Below the pieces are notes generated by a model. It was not told the origin of the DNA, made no database searches, and worked only from the letters and a program-made list of their open reading frames with translations. A stretch of DNA of 34,135 bases from a virus: IMG/VR virus record IMGVR_UViG_3300027538_000007, positions 1-34,135 of that record; one strand, 5' to 3'. Shown one piece after another: positions 16,089 through 23,554 of the stretch (the first letter of the stretch is position 1; the number at the start of each line of letters is the position of its first letter). The position numbers and the translations under genes are program-made.

Positions 16089-17588
16089 TTACCACTCTAC
16101 AATAACACCACCAGTGCCACCGCCACCGCCACCACCACCGCCGATAGTAGAACCGTTGGTAGGTAGCCCGGCACCACCGGCGCCCCCCGCAGGGCCTCCT
16201 CCTGCTCCGCCTGCTCCACCACTATGACCACTAGGGCCGGTGGATGGAGAACCAGCGGAGCCAACAGATCCCGCTCCATAGACAGTGCCTGCTACTCCGC
16301 CACTGCTCAAGGCGCCGCCGCCGCCACCGCCAGTGCTAAAGCCGCCGCCGCCGCCGCCACCACCACCGTAAATACCGTTGGGGGCGCCATTGCCACCGAT
16401 GCTACCACCACCCGTGGAAATAACAGAATTTCTCAGAAGTATTGTTCCCGAGGTAGTGAAGGTTCCATTAGTACCAACAGCAGTATTGCTGCTAGAACCA
16501 CCTGTGGCAGTTACCAGCGCACCAAAACTGGTGGTGCCTCCTGAAGTGCCAACACCACCTGCAATAGTTCCAGAGGCGCTTTGGCCTCCTGCTCCACCAC
16601 TACCACCAGCACCAACGGTAACTGTGTAGGTAGCGCCTGGGGTCACTGTAACAACCGCAGTGCCACTGCCCCCGCTGCCCCCATAAAATCCTGCTACTCC
16701 GGGGTAAGAAGGAGTGCCTGCACAAGGATTACCTGTATATTGGGCGCTGCCACCCGATCCGCCAGCACCGCCACCAAACGCAGTGACTTTTATCGAATTG
16801 ACGCCAGCCGGAACTGTAAACGTTCCGCTCGTTGAAAAGAATTGGAATGAGGTTCCACCAGAAACTGCGTTTGCCAACACAAAAGCCGTTGTTGCTATCG
16901 TTGTGTTGTTGGTGCCAACGCTTTGCGTGGTTGCCGTTACGTTGCTGGCAATTGTGCCCCCGCTCACCACGTTGGTTGCGTTCGTGGCATTGGTTGCGTT
17001 CGTGGCATTGGTAACCGCTGTAGATCCGATAGCGGACGCGATCTGCGCTCCTGTTGCTGCCGTGAAAGCAGATGTGCCGTTGCCGTAAGCAACCCCGGTC
17101 AAAGTCGTAACGCCCGTACCGCCGTTGGCGACGGGAACTGTTGATGTCAAACTGCCCGCGTCCACAGCGTAGAAATTGGTTCCGTCCGAGAACACCAGCA
17201 GTTTTTTACCCGCCGGGACCTGCACGCCTGTACCAGCAGCCGTCGTATTACCGATAATCGTACTGTTATAGATAGTCAGTACGTATGAGCTGTTGTTCCA
17301 GAGAACGTACTGCTTGGGGTTGGGCGGCGCATAGACGGCGAAGTTGGCGCCGGTGCTGGTAGTAAAAGCCAGCGAAGCGTAGATTGACTGGTTGGCTGAC
17401 GCCGTTGCAGTGGAACCGCTGACGTACGTCAATGCCTGGTTGGCCGACGAGACCGCCACAGTTTGGAACCCCGAGATGGCGGGGTCAATCACGTACGCGA
17501 GCGTGTCGTTGGTCGTGGTTCCCCAGGTGCCAGCCTGAGAACCGTTGGGGATCAGCTCTATCCGTAAATCAGGAGAGTAAGTTGACAT
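16089..17588 (-). CDS. Tail fibre with glycine-rich receptor-binding C-terminus
   Basis: 499 aa. The N-terminus (YSPDLRIELIPNGSQAGTWG then TTTNDTLAYVIDPAISG) is a fibre-attachment domain common in short-tailed environmental phages. A beta-rich shaft follows (about 50-190), including VANGGTGVTTLTG and an Asn-Ala-Thr repeat at 192-206. At 253-271, TSGTFTVPAGVNSIKVTAFG opens a ~230-residue Gly/Ser-rich region with runs of up to nine glycines, ending in GGVIVEW. This resembles the glycine-rich adhesin tips of some phages (S16 gp38-like polyglycine sandwiches) and the Gly-rich domains found at fibre ends, which vary to change host range. The start has AAGGA eight bases upstream. The Gly-rich tract is coded by GCC/ACC/GGC-type repeats that may vary in length by slippage. 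Confidence 0.78.
   Translation of the reverse strand: MSTYSPDLRIELIPNGSQAGTWGTTTNDTLAYVIDPAISGFQTVAVSSANQALTYVSGSTATASANQSIYASLAFTTSTGANFAVYAPPNPKQYVLWNNSSYVLTIYNSTIIGNTTAAGTGVQVPAGKKLLVFSDGTNFYAVDAGSLTSTVPVANGGTGVTTLTGVAYGNGTSAFTAATGAQIASAIGSTAVTNATNATNATNATNVVSGGTIASNVTATTQSVGTNNTTIATTAFVLANAVSGGTSFQFFSTSGTFTVPAGVNSIKVTAFGGGAGGSGGSAQYTGNPCAGTPSYPGVAGFYGGSGGSGTAVVTVTPGATYTVTVGAGGSGGAGGQSASGTIAGGVGTSGGTTSFGALVTATGGSSSNTAVGTNGTFTTSGTILLRNSVISTGGGSIGGNGAPNGIYGGGGGGGGGFSTGGGGGGALSSGGVAGTVYGAGSVGSAGSPSTGPSGHSGGAGGAGGGPAGGAGGAGLPTNGSTIGGGGGGGGGTGGVIVEW
16311..16368. repeat. GCC/ACC simple repeat coding for glycine runs
   Basis: The plus strand shows runs of GCC/CCG and ACC trinucleotides (for example GCCGCCGCCGCCGCCGCC at 16341-16358), which read as Gly codons on the minus strand and code the longest poly-Gly runs of the 499-aa fibre. 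A similar run is at 16112-16145. Such tracts are prone to polymerase slippage, which would keep the frame when whole triplets are gained or lost. Confidence 0.85.
16974..17009. repeat. Two exact 18-bp tandem copies in the fibre gene
   Basis: GGTTGCGTTCGTGGCATT occurs twice back to back (16974-16991 and 16992-17009). On the coding strand it specifies Asn-Ala-Thr triplets (residues about 192-206 of the 499-aa fibre). The two copies are perfect at base level, which implies recent duplication or conversion. The copy number could change by slippage and alter shaft length by six residues per copy. Confidence 0.9.
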
Positions 17589-17636
17589 GGTGTGTCCTTA
17601 TCGAAAAAAGGCCAAAAATCCAAATAACTGCTGGTT

Positions 17637-17870
17637 CTACGACGGCGGTGACTCAGTGTTTTCCACAGCAACCATGTACACCCAGTCACCCTCCAGCACG
17701 GGATCGCAGGGCACGAGGCGCTGCGTCTCACTATCATACTCTCGAAACAGGTTTACGCGCACCAAATTCCGATCCTTGAGCTGCTCATCCGTCGGGGGAT
17801 ACCACTCGCACAGCTCCCGGCAATCAGCCACCTTGGTCACAACTCCGTCAATAACTTCAGCTACTAGCAT
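17637..17870 (-). CDS. Small protein following the LamG fibre, unknown
   Basis: 77 aa, acidic, no membrane segment. Readable parts are VAEVIDGVVTKVADCRELCE, then YPPTDEQLKDRNLVRVNLF, and a C-terminal DPVLEGDWVYMVAVEN. The start has TGAGGT close upstream, eight bases after the stop of the 930-aa gene. The pattern (an initial hairpin 'xVVTxVA', a YPPTxEQL turn and a 'xLxxxWVYxV' strand) is like small proteins set after tail fibre genes in other phages, which may be assembly factors. I cannot name the family. The frame is accepted because it fits the tight operon and has good amino-acid balance. Confidence 0.5.
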   Translation of the reverse strand: MLVAEVIDGVVTKVADCRELCEWYPPTDEQLKDRNLVRVNLFREYDSETQRLVPCDPVLEGDWVYMVAVENTESPPS

Positions 17871-17878
17871 GGTCTACC

Positions 17879-20671
17879 TCAGAAGTTGGGAAACGCCGCT
17901 GCTGGCGGGGTGAAGTTGGCCGTGTAGCGAGCCACACCTTTGGTGACTCGCACGTCGTCAAGGTATCCGTTAAGATACTGCGTTGTGCCCGTTGATGTGG
18001 CATATACACGACCAAGCGCTTGTGCGGTTTCGTAAAAATTTACCGACGACGTACCGCTGGCCTCAAGGGTTCCGTCGAGGAACAAACGCGCCGTAGTGCC
18101 AGACCGAGTTAGCGCAAAGTGATACCATTGGCCCGTCGTGACGTTATTAGTTGAAGTCAAAGTAAGTGTGGTTGCGTTATCGGCTTGCAAGATCGCTATC
18201 AGTTTTGTTGTGCTTGCACGAATTAAAACACCGTGATCGCCAGGGCTTGCCAACTGTACAAGGGTGGAATACAGACTATGGAACGTTGATGCAGGAGCAC
18301 CAGCAAAATACACCCAACCTTCAACCGTAAAATCACCCGTGCCAAACGTGATTGCCGGCTGGCTGGCCATAATTAGGGCGTCTGAAAGGCCATTAAAGTA
18401 CATCGACCCCGTGCCATATTTGACAATGGTGGTATTTACCTGGGCGCTGCCAATTGTCTCTAGGTCGTTGACCGTTGTGTTGTCAAAGATGCCTGCGTTG
18501 GTTCCATTGACTAGCAGTTGTGTGCCGGAGACCGCTGTTACCGGGGCTGTTGGTGGCACGAAAGGACCCGTGTAAACTGCTGTGCCGTTTACGACACGCA
18601 AATTTGAAAGATAGCCCAACATGTTCAACGTTGCGACGTTACCGCCGTCTGCACCAATAATTGGGCGCGCCGCGCCATTCGCATAATTGGTTGCGTCTAC
18701 GTAAGAACCTAATAAAGCGCCGTTCAAATACAATCTTGTGGTGCCGCTGGATCGAACCAACGCTATATGATTCCACGCATAATACTGTATGGTTCCACCA
18801 ACAATTCTGTTGGCCCCGATTGTATAGTAGAATACCTGATTGGTTGAGCCGATATACAGCGTTGGATAAGGACCCGTAATAGAGTTTGGCCTACCGTCAT
18901 AAATCATTCGGTCGGCGGCTACGGTTGGGTATATCCACACCTCGATTGTGAAGTTGTTTAATCCAAAAGCAAGGTTGGATGATCCAGTAAGCGTAAGGTA
19001 ATCGCCGCTGCCGTCAAAGTACGCAGACCCAGCGTAAGTTGACCCTGTGTACGATGTTGGCCCCGTCACCGTGTCGGTGAACGGGTTGGCGCGTTTGGGT
19101 GTTGCGTTGCCGTTCACTGTGATGGTGAACGCGTTGGTGCTGTTGTCAATGAACGAGGTTGATTGACAGGTAAGTAGGGATGTACCTGAGATTGCCGTCA
19201 ACGGCGATGTGGGCGGTGTGAAAGCGCTTGTATATACCGCCGTGCCTTTGACAATACGGAAGTTGGAGATAGACCCCAACAGAGGGTTGCTTGCGCTTTC
19301 GCCTCCAATGGTTAGAGTGCCCGTAGAAAAATCGGTCGAGTTTGTTACTGACTGCGCTACCGCGCCGTTGATGTACAGCGTTAGTGTTGTTCCGTTTCTT
19401 ACCAACGCAAAGTGATTCCATTGCCCAGCAGTTGGCCACGCAGGGTTCAGTATTACGGATGTGCCCGAAAACACTTCAATTTTTGAAGTTGCTGCCGTAT
19501 TAAAAACACGCAACACAGAACCAGAAGTCCCGTAAGAAAAATGCGTGTAATACCCAGCACTGGGGTTGGCGGGTAGATAGAGCCAATACTCAATAGTAAA
19601 ACTTCCAGATCCGGGCCAGATAGTTGAATTGCTGGCAGGTGCAGTCAAATAATCCCCCGTACCATCAAAGTACCCGCTGTAACTTGCTGGATTGGTTTGA
19701 TAGAACGTAAACGGGGCGAACTTAGACACCTGAACGCCGCCGACTCTAGTAAGCGGCCAGCCTGCGCCGCTTATGTCGTTAAACCTGTTTTGGTTATTAA
19801 CCAGCAGCGTCGTGTCGGTCGTGGCAATTAACGGCGTTGTAGATGGAGTAAAGTTAGCGGTGTATACAGCACGCTTACCGATCACGCGCAGGTTGCTGAT
19901 GTATCCGTTAAATCCCTGCCACGTGGTGCCAGCATACAAGTAACCGCCAGAGGATATGTAGTTAGTGGTTGTCGATGAGGCAGTTGTGCTGGTAAGCCCG
20001 GTCAGTGTCTCTTGCACACCGTTAACAAACATTCTAATTACGCCGTTGCTTACACTGAGCGCAATGTGTGTCCATGTATTGAGGGGGATTATAGAACCTC
20101 CCTTGGAAATTTGGTCACTTCCTGCGTACCAAAACAAAACTAGGTTGCCGTTGCTATCAGGACCAAAAGACCAGTCAACCGCAGATCCCGCCAATTGCAT
20201 TTGACCAACTACATAGCCGAGGACCGCGCCGCCCCCACTATGACGAGAAAGCGGGTAAATCCATGCCTCCGCTGTAAACGTGACGGTTGCGTTAAACGCG
20301 CTGCCAATAATTGTGCTCGCGCTGTTTGTTGGCGTTGTCCACCCCGACTGCGTGGTTGCGTAGAAGTTACTCCAGTTACCCGGTCCGACGTACGGGTTGA
20401 ATGCTCCCTGAGTCGTGTTGCCGTTACGGGTGATCGTGAAGTTGTTGACGCTGCTGTCTACGAAGCTGTTGTTCTGCGCGCCGTTGGTGCCGTCCCCGTG
20501 CAAGAGCAACGTGGTGTTTTGAAAGTACGGGTCCGCGCCAGATCCCGGAGGCCACAGGCCCGCCTTTTGATAGTACTGCGCCTCTTCCAGGTTCCACACA
20601 CCGGAAGCGCCTGACTGCGATACCGTCGGCGCGGTGGCGGAGATTACGCCGCCTGTATAGCGGTTCGTCAT
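17879..20671 (-). CDS. Large fibre/adhesin with four LamG-like (concanavalin A-like) domains
   Basis: 930 aa. A short N-terminal segment (SGVWNLEEAQYYQKAGLWPP) with a conserved look, probably the attachment site, is followed by four beta-sandwich units at about 105-265, 330-475, 545-695 and 755-920. Each unit has the LamG signature: FxxExWxY near the start (FTAEAWIYP, FTIEYWLYLP, FTIEVWIYPT, FTVEGWVYFA), a WxHxAL strand (NTWTHIALSV, QWNHFALVRN, AWNHIALVRS, QWYHFALTRS), and a closing VxKGxAxYTxxFxPP (for example RIVKGTAVYTSAFTPP, RVTKGVARYTANFTPP). LamG-like domains bind sugars, which makes this a strong candidate for the receptor-binding or decoration protein. The ATG overlaps the stop of the preceding gene (TAATG, 20673-20669). 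There is no enzyme motif. Confidence 0.85.
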   Translation of the reverse strand: MTNRYTGGVISATAPTVSQSGASGVWNLEEAQYYQKAGLWPPGSGADPYFQNTTLLLHGDGTNGAQNNSFVDSSVNNFTITRNGNTTQGAFNPYVGPGNWSNFYATTQSGWTTPTNSASTIIGSAFNATVTFTAEAWIYPLSRHSGGGAVLGYVVGQMQLAGSAVDWSFGPDSNGNLVLFWYAGSDQISKGGSIIPLNTWTHIALSVSNGVIRMFVNGVQETLTGLTSTTASSTTTNYISSGGYLYAGTTWQGFNGYISNLRVIGKRAVYTANFTPSTTPLIATTDTTLLVNNQNRFNDISGAGWPLTRVGGVQVSKFAPFTFYQTNPASYSGYFDGTGDYLTAPASNSTIWPGSGSFTIEYWLYLPANPSAGYYTHFSYGTSGSVLRVFNTAATSKIEVFSGTSVILNPAWPTAGQWNHFALVRNGTTLTLYINGAVAQSVTNSTDFSTGTLTIGGESASNPLLGSISNFRIVKGTAVYTSAFTPPTSPLTAISGTSLLTCQSTSFIDNSTNAFTITVNGNATPKRANPFTDTVTGPTSYTGSTYAGSAYFDGSGDYLTLTGSSNLAFGLNNFTIEVWIYPTVAADRMIYDGRPNSITGPYPTLYIGSTNQVFYYTIGANRIVGGTIQYYAWNHIALVRSSGTTRLYLNGALLGSYVDATNYANGAARPIIGADGGNVATLNMLGYLSNLRVVNGTAVYTGPFVPPTAPVTAVSGTQLLVNGTNAGIFDNTTVNDLETIGSAQVNTTIVKYGTGSMYFNGLSDALIMASQPAITFGTGDFTVEGWVYFAGAPASTFHSLYSTLVQLASPGDHGVLIRASTTKLIAILQADNATTLTLTSTNNVTTGQWYHFALTRSGTTARLFLDGTLEASGTSSVNFYETAQALGRVYATSTGTTQYLNGYLDDVRVTKGVARYTANFTPPAAAFPNF

Positions 20672-21063
20672 TAGCTGATGTCCTCGTAGGAGATGCTAAA
20701 CGTGAGCGAGCTACCAATCGCAGACGTCACCGTGATTGACGTGCCCTCTTGCAAATAAATGGCCGTTGACTTGTCCACGCAGATCAACGACGCGTTACCA
20801 GGCACCGACACCTGATACACAACCGGAAACGCCGTGCCGCCTGTAGGGGCGGAGCCCTGAGCCACCGCGCCGTTGGTGTACAACGATACCGTAGCATTAC
20901 AAGCGACTGCCGTAACGTTTGATGCCACGATCTGGTTGATCTTGAATACCTTGCCTGAAGACGCGGCGTTTGGCAGCAATACAACAGCAGTTGTGCCGCT
21001 AGGCGTGAAGTATGTCGTTGTGCCGTAAATGGCCGATACGTTGACAATATTTGGGTTTGCCAT
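20671..21063 (-). CDS. Small beta-rich structural protein
   Basis: 130 aa, nearly all beta-strand by pattern: TTTYFTPSGTTAVVLLPNA, KVFKINQIVASNVTAVACNA, AFPVVYQVSVPGNASLIC, STAIYLQEGTSITVTSA and LTFSISYEDIS. It has no charged tail, no signal and no catalytic motif. It fits a single jelly-roll or Ig-like domain, as in decoration or fibre-trimer proteins. The gene overlaps the start of the four-LamG gene by TAATG, so the two are probably translationally coupled. That suggests it is an adaptor or collar piece for that fibre. The function is inferred from location. Confidence 0.55.
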   Translation of the reverse strand: MANPNIVNVSAIYGTTTYFTPSGTTAVVLLPNAASSGKVFKINQIVASNVTAVACNATVSLYTNGAVAQGSAPTGGTAFPVVYQVSVPGNASLICVDKSTAIYLQEGTSITVTSAIGSSLTFSISYEDIS

Positions 21064-21075
21064 GAGTGTCTCGTT

Positions 21076-21585
21076 TTAATAGCCAAAGATCATTGCAAAC
21101 GCAATAGATTTTCCGGCAGTAATCCCACCGCCCCCGCCCGGAGGTGTGGCCCACGTCCCGTCACCACGCCAGAACGTAGAAGATGATGCGCTCGTACCGC
21201 CGTTGAGGTTTGCAACAGGCAAATTGCCGATTGCCTGTGTTGACAAATCGACTTGATACACTCCCGCCGCGTCTTGGTATATCGCCCGTTCGGAAGGGTA
21301 AGTAACAAACACGTTTTTTTGACCAGCGGCAAACGTAACCTTGGCGCCGCCTGCACTGGAAGCCAGAATCGTGTCGCGCGTAAGCGTAGGTCCGGTGGAG
21401 GAATACGTACCAATACCAACTTCCCAGTCTCCAGCACTGGGGTCGAACGCCGTATAGTAAGTGGTGTTGGTGTTGCCAATGGCAGAGAAAGCCTGGTAGG
21501 AGAATACAGCTCCGCCAAGGGTAAAGTCGCTTGTACCCGTTGTCGTGGTCGTTTCTTGGACCCGGTCTTTTAGAACTAAAGCCAT
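21076..21585 (-). CDS. Tail fibre N-domain protein
   Basis: 169 aa. The N-terminal block ([20 protein letters not shown], then [20 protein letters not shown] and [21 protein letters not shown]) is a fibre/baseplate-attachment domain common in aquatic phages. Later pieces, [20 protein letters not shown] and [11 protein letters not shown], match the 'WRGDGTW' knob segment that usually joins to a long fibre tip. Here the protein ends soon after, with [15 protein letters not shown]. It may therefore be a short fibre with the tip supplied by another protein such as the LamG product two genes downstream. The start is supported by GAGGAT eight bases upstream. Confidence 0.65.
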   Translation of the reverse strand: MALVLKDRVQETTTTTGTSDFTLGGAVFSYQAFSAIGNTNTTYYTAFDPSAGDWEVGIGTYSSTGPTLTRDTILASSAGGAKVTFAAGQKNVFVTYPSERAIYQDAAGVYQVDLSTQAIGNLPVANLNGGTSASSSTFWRGDGTWATPPGGGGGITAGKSIAFAMIFGY

Positions 21586-21594
21586 CGTTTATCC

Positions 21595-22422
21595 TCAACA
21601 CAATTCCGTCACAACAAGGTCCCACTCGGCGTCTTGGTTGTTTTGGACAGTCTGCCAACTGGACGCTTGTGCGGCCTGTATCACCTGCCAGCTTGCGTTC
21701 TGGGCGGTGTCGATTATTGTCCAGTTGCGCGGGCAGACGTCACCCACTATACCCACTGCTTCCAGCCCCGTCAAGGTGTGGGCATGGATAACACCCATCG
21801 TACCGACAGCCCCGGTGGCCTGCACGCCAGTAATGGGGACCGTGATGACTGGGGCGAGGGTACCAAGCTGCCCAGTAGCCTCAACGCCAGTCAGCTCGTT
21901 TGTCTTGGTAGACGCAACATCCCCTACAGAACCTGTAGCAGAAACCCCGGTAAGCTGGGACGCCACGGCTTTGACGACGGTTCCAACCTCACCGTATGCA
22001 ACCGACGGGTTATGGTTTTGGCAGCCACCCCATGCAACGTCGTAGTAGCCACCGCTGGAGGTGTCACCGCTCCACGGACCCAGGCCCCAGCCCAAGCAAT
22101 CTTCTGTACTTAGCTGAACAACGACAGGGATGATGTACGTAACCGTCCCGACACTGCCCGTGGCCGCCACACCTACAAGTTCTCGGGCCGGAACTACATC
22201 GCCAGCCGCGCCTGCACCCTGAACCCCAGTAATCGGCCAAGAAACTGTGTATACGGGGGTGCCAACCGCCGTGGTGGAAGAAACCCCCGTTATCCCAACA
22301 GAAGCCGAGAACGCAACAGAACCTACAGCCCCAGTAGCTGTAACTCCTGTGAGTGCAACAGAGACAGTCTCGCCTGCAAGAGATGCAAACGGCGCTGCTG
22401 CAAATGGGGCTATACCAAGCAT
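21595..22422 (-). CDS. Repeat protein with eight ~20-residue LTGV-ATG-VG units, structural
   Basis: 275 aa. Eight units of consensus (L/I)TGV-x-ATG-x-VG-x-V begin near residues 24, 44, 64, 82, 157, 177, 197 and 217. The spacing is close to 20 residues except for one insert (about 100-155) between units four and five. That insert has two cysteines (109, 134) and many Gly, Trp and Tyr (GWGLGPWSGD; GGYYDVAWGG). The C-terminus (233-267) changes to a Trp/Gln repeat with tryptophans about ten residues apart (ASWQVIQAAQASSWQTVQ). The start has a strong GGGGAGG site. It probably forms a regular beta structure in the virion, with the insert as an exposed loop or binding part. I have no family name for it. 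Confidence 0.6.
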   Translation of the reverse strand: MLGIAPFAAAPFASLAGETVSVALTGVTATGAVGSVAFSASVGITGVSSTTAVGTPVYTVSWPITGVQGAGAAGDVVPARELVGVAATGSVGTVTYIIPVVVQLSTEDCLGWGLGPWSGDTSSGGYYDVAWGGCQNHNPSVAYGEVGTVVKAVASQLTGVSATGSVGDVASTKTNELTGVEATGQLGTLAPVITVPITGVQATGAVGTMGVIHAHTLTGLEAVGIVGDVCPRNWTIIDTAQNASWQVIQAAQASSWQTVQNNQDAEWDLVVTELC

Positions 22423-22447
22423 GACCCTCCCCTATACCGGGGATGGC

Positions 22448-22903
22448 TTACGCCAGGCGCAGCAGGGCGGTCGTATTCGTATTGGCAGGCATCGTCAAAA
22501 TAAACGTGCCAGCCGTAATCGTCTGCGAACCGAAGGTATGAACACTCACTGCCTTGTTGCTCTGAGTCTGGTTGTAGATCAGAACAGTGTCGAAAGCCGT
22601 GGTCAAAGTCACGCCGGTGTACACCAGACTTGCGGACGGGGTCCAGTAAGCGGTGGTGCCCGAAGAAGTCGGGGGCGTAGCGTTGGTAACAGCAATACCG
22701 CCAGCTGAATAGCCGGGGCCGCTCACCTCACCAGTGGCAGTGTATGCCGTGGTGCTGGCGTTCAACGTAGCGGAAGCCAAGTACAACGCACCGTAAAAGG
22801 TGTCAGCCGTACCGGTTCCGCGCGTAGGGGCGGTGCCGAAATTATGCGTTGCTGTCAGCAGCTCCGTTTTGAACGAAGTGCACATTGCCTGGGTATTTGC
22901 CAT
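22448..22903 (-). CDS. Virion structural protein, paralogue of the 144-aa protein at 23120-23554
   Basis: 151 aa, beta-rich, no signal or membrane segment. It begins NTQAMCTSFKTELLTATHNF and contains ATLNASTTAYTATGEVSG followed by YSAGGIAVT. The other copy has ATLNADTTAYTTTGEASG and YAAGGLALT. Both end in similar strands (FILTMPANTNTTALLRLA here, FVVQFPTSGSTTSIIRLV there). The two genes are therefore diverged duplicates, split by a 64-aa gene. The start has AAAGGA upstream. Proteins of this look are listed as structural proteins in other phages; a place in the tail or a collar is likely from context. Confidence 0.65.
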   Translation of the reverse strand: MANTQAMCTSFKTELLTATHNFGTAPTRGTGTADTFYGALYLASATLNASTTAYTATGEVSGPGYSAGGIAVTNATPPTSSGTTAYWTPSASLVYTGVTLTTAFDTVLIYNQTQSNKAVSVHTFGSQTITAGTFILTMPANTNTTALLRLA

Positions 22904-22915
22904 TTTTCAGTCCTT

Positions 22916-23110
22916 TCAACCGATCATTGCGGCCACTCCGTCGGCCAGCACGTTTTTCTTGAGGTGCACATGCACCGAGCGGTGAACAAGCTCACCATCC
23001 AACCAATACTCCACCCAACGGGTCAGCTCGTTATCGTTGTCAACGGAACCCTCGCGCTTCTCCAGCAACGAATCGTCCATTTCACCCTTGGTTGTTGTAA
23101 TGAGCGCCAC
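22916..23110 (-). CDS. Small conserved protein between two structural paralogues
   Basis: 64 aa starting at GTG 23110; TAAGGA six bases upstream decides this start. The sequence is acidic at the front (MALITTTKGEMDDSLLEKRE) and beta-like later (TRWVEYWLDGELVHRSVHVH), ending LKKNVLADGVAAMIG. It looks like a small soluble domain; the EYWLDGELVHRSVHV stretch resembles two strands of a hairpin and a histidine-rich edge. It sits between the two paralogous structural genes, with 9 and 12 bases of gap. Its role is not known. I regard it as real because of the ribosome site and operon fit. Confidence 0.55.
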   Translation of the reverse strand: MALITTTKGEMDDSLLEKREGSVDNDNELTRWVEYWLDGELVHRSVHVHLKKNVLADGVAAMIG

Positions 23111-23119
23111 AGTTATTCC

Positions 23120-23554
23120 TTACACAAGACGGATGATAGAAGTCGTGCTGCCCGACGTTGGGAACTGCACAACAAACGTGTTGGCCGAGGTCTTGTTTGA
23201 GCCAAAGTCCAACACACAAACTGCCGGGTTGCCACCGCCGTTTTTGTAGATCAACGCACCACGCGCCGTGATGGCGCCAGTCCACGAGGCGTTGGCAAAC
23301 GAGATGTACACCACTGCATTCTGTCCGGTCTGGTTACCAATCGTGGGCACTTGCGTCACGGTCAAGGCCAAGCCGCCAGCAGCATAGTTTCCACCAGAGG
23401 CTTCCCCCGTGGTGGTGTACGCGGTAGTGTCGGCATTGAGCGTAGCTGTGTTTGTATACAGTGCAATCTTGAACGTGTCCGTCGTGAAGTCGAACATGCC
23501 GTTCATCAAGCCGGTCTTGAAGCTGTTGCAGGTGTAGTTGCCGGTGAAAGCCAT
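23120..23554 (-). CDS. Virion structural protein, paralogue of the 151-aa protein at 22448-22903
   Basis: 144 aa from ATG 23554. The frame also has a TTG just upstream at 23557, but the ATG overlaps the previous stop as TGATG and is preferred. It opens AFTGNYTCNSFKTGLMNGMF, matching SFKTELL of its partner, and carries ATLNADTTAYTTTGEASG, then YAAGGLALT. A middle stretch, QNAVVYISFANASWTGAITA, adds strands, and the end is FVVQFPTSGSTTSIIRLV. It has no membrane segment. By context it belongs to the connector/tail region directly after the second adaptor; exact placement is unknown. Confidence 0.65.
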   Translation of the reverse strand: MAFTGNYTCNSFKTGLMNGMFDFTTDTFKIALYTNTATLNADTTAYTTTGEASGGNYAAGGLALTVTQVPTIGNQTGQNAVVYISFANASWTGAITARGALIYKNGGGNPAVCVLDFGSNKTSANTFVVQFPTSGSTTSIIRLV

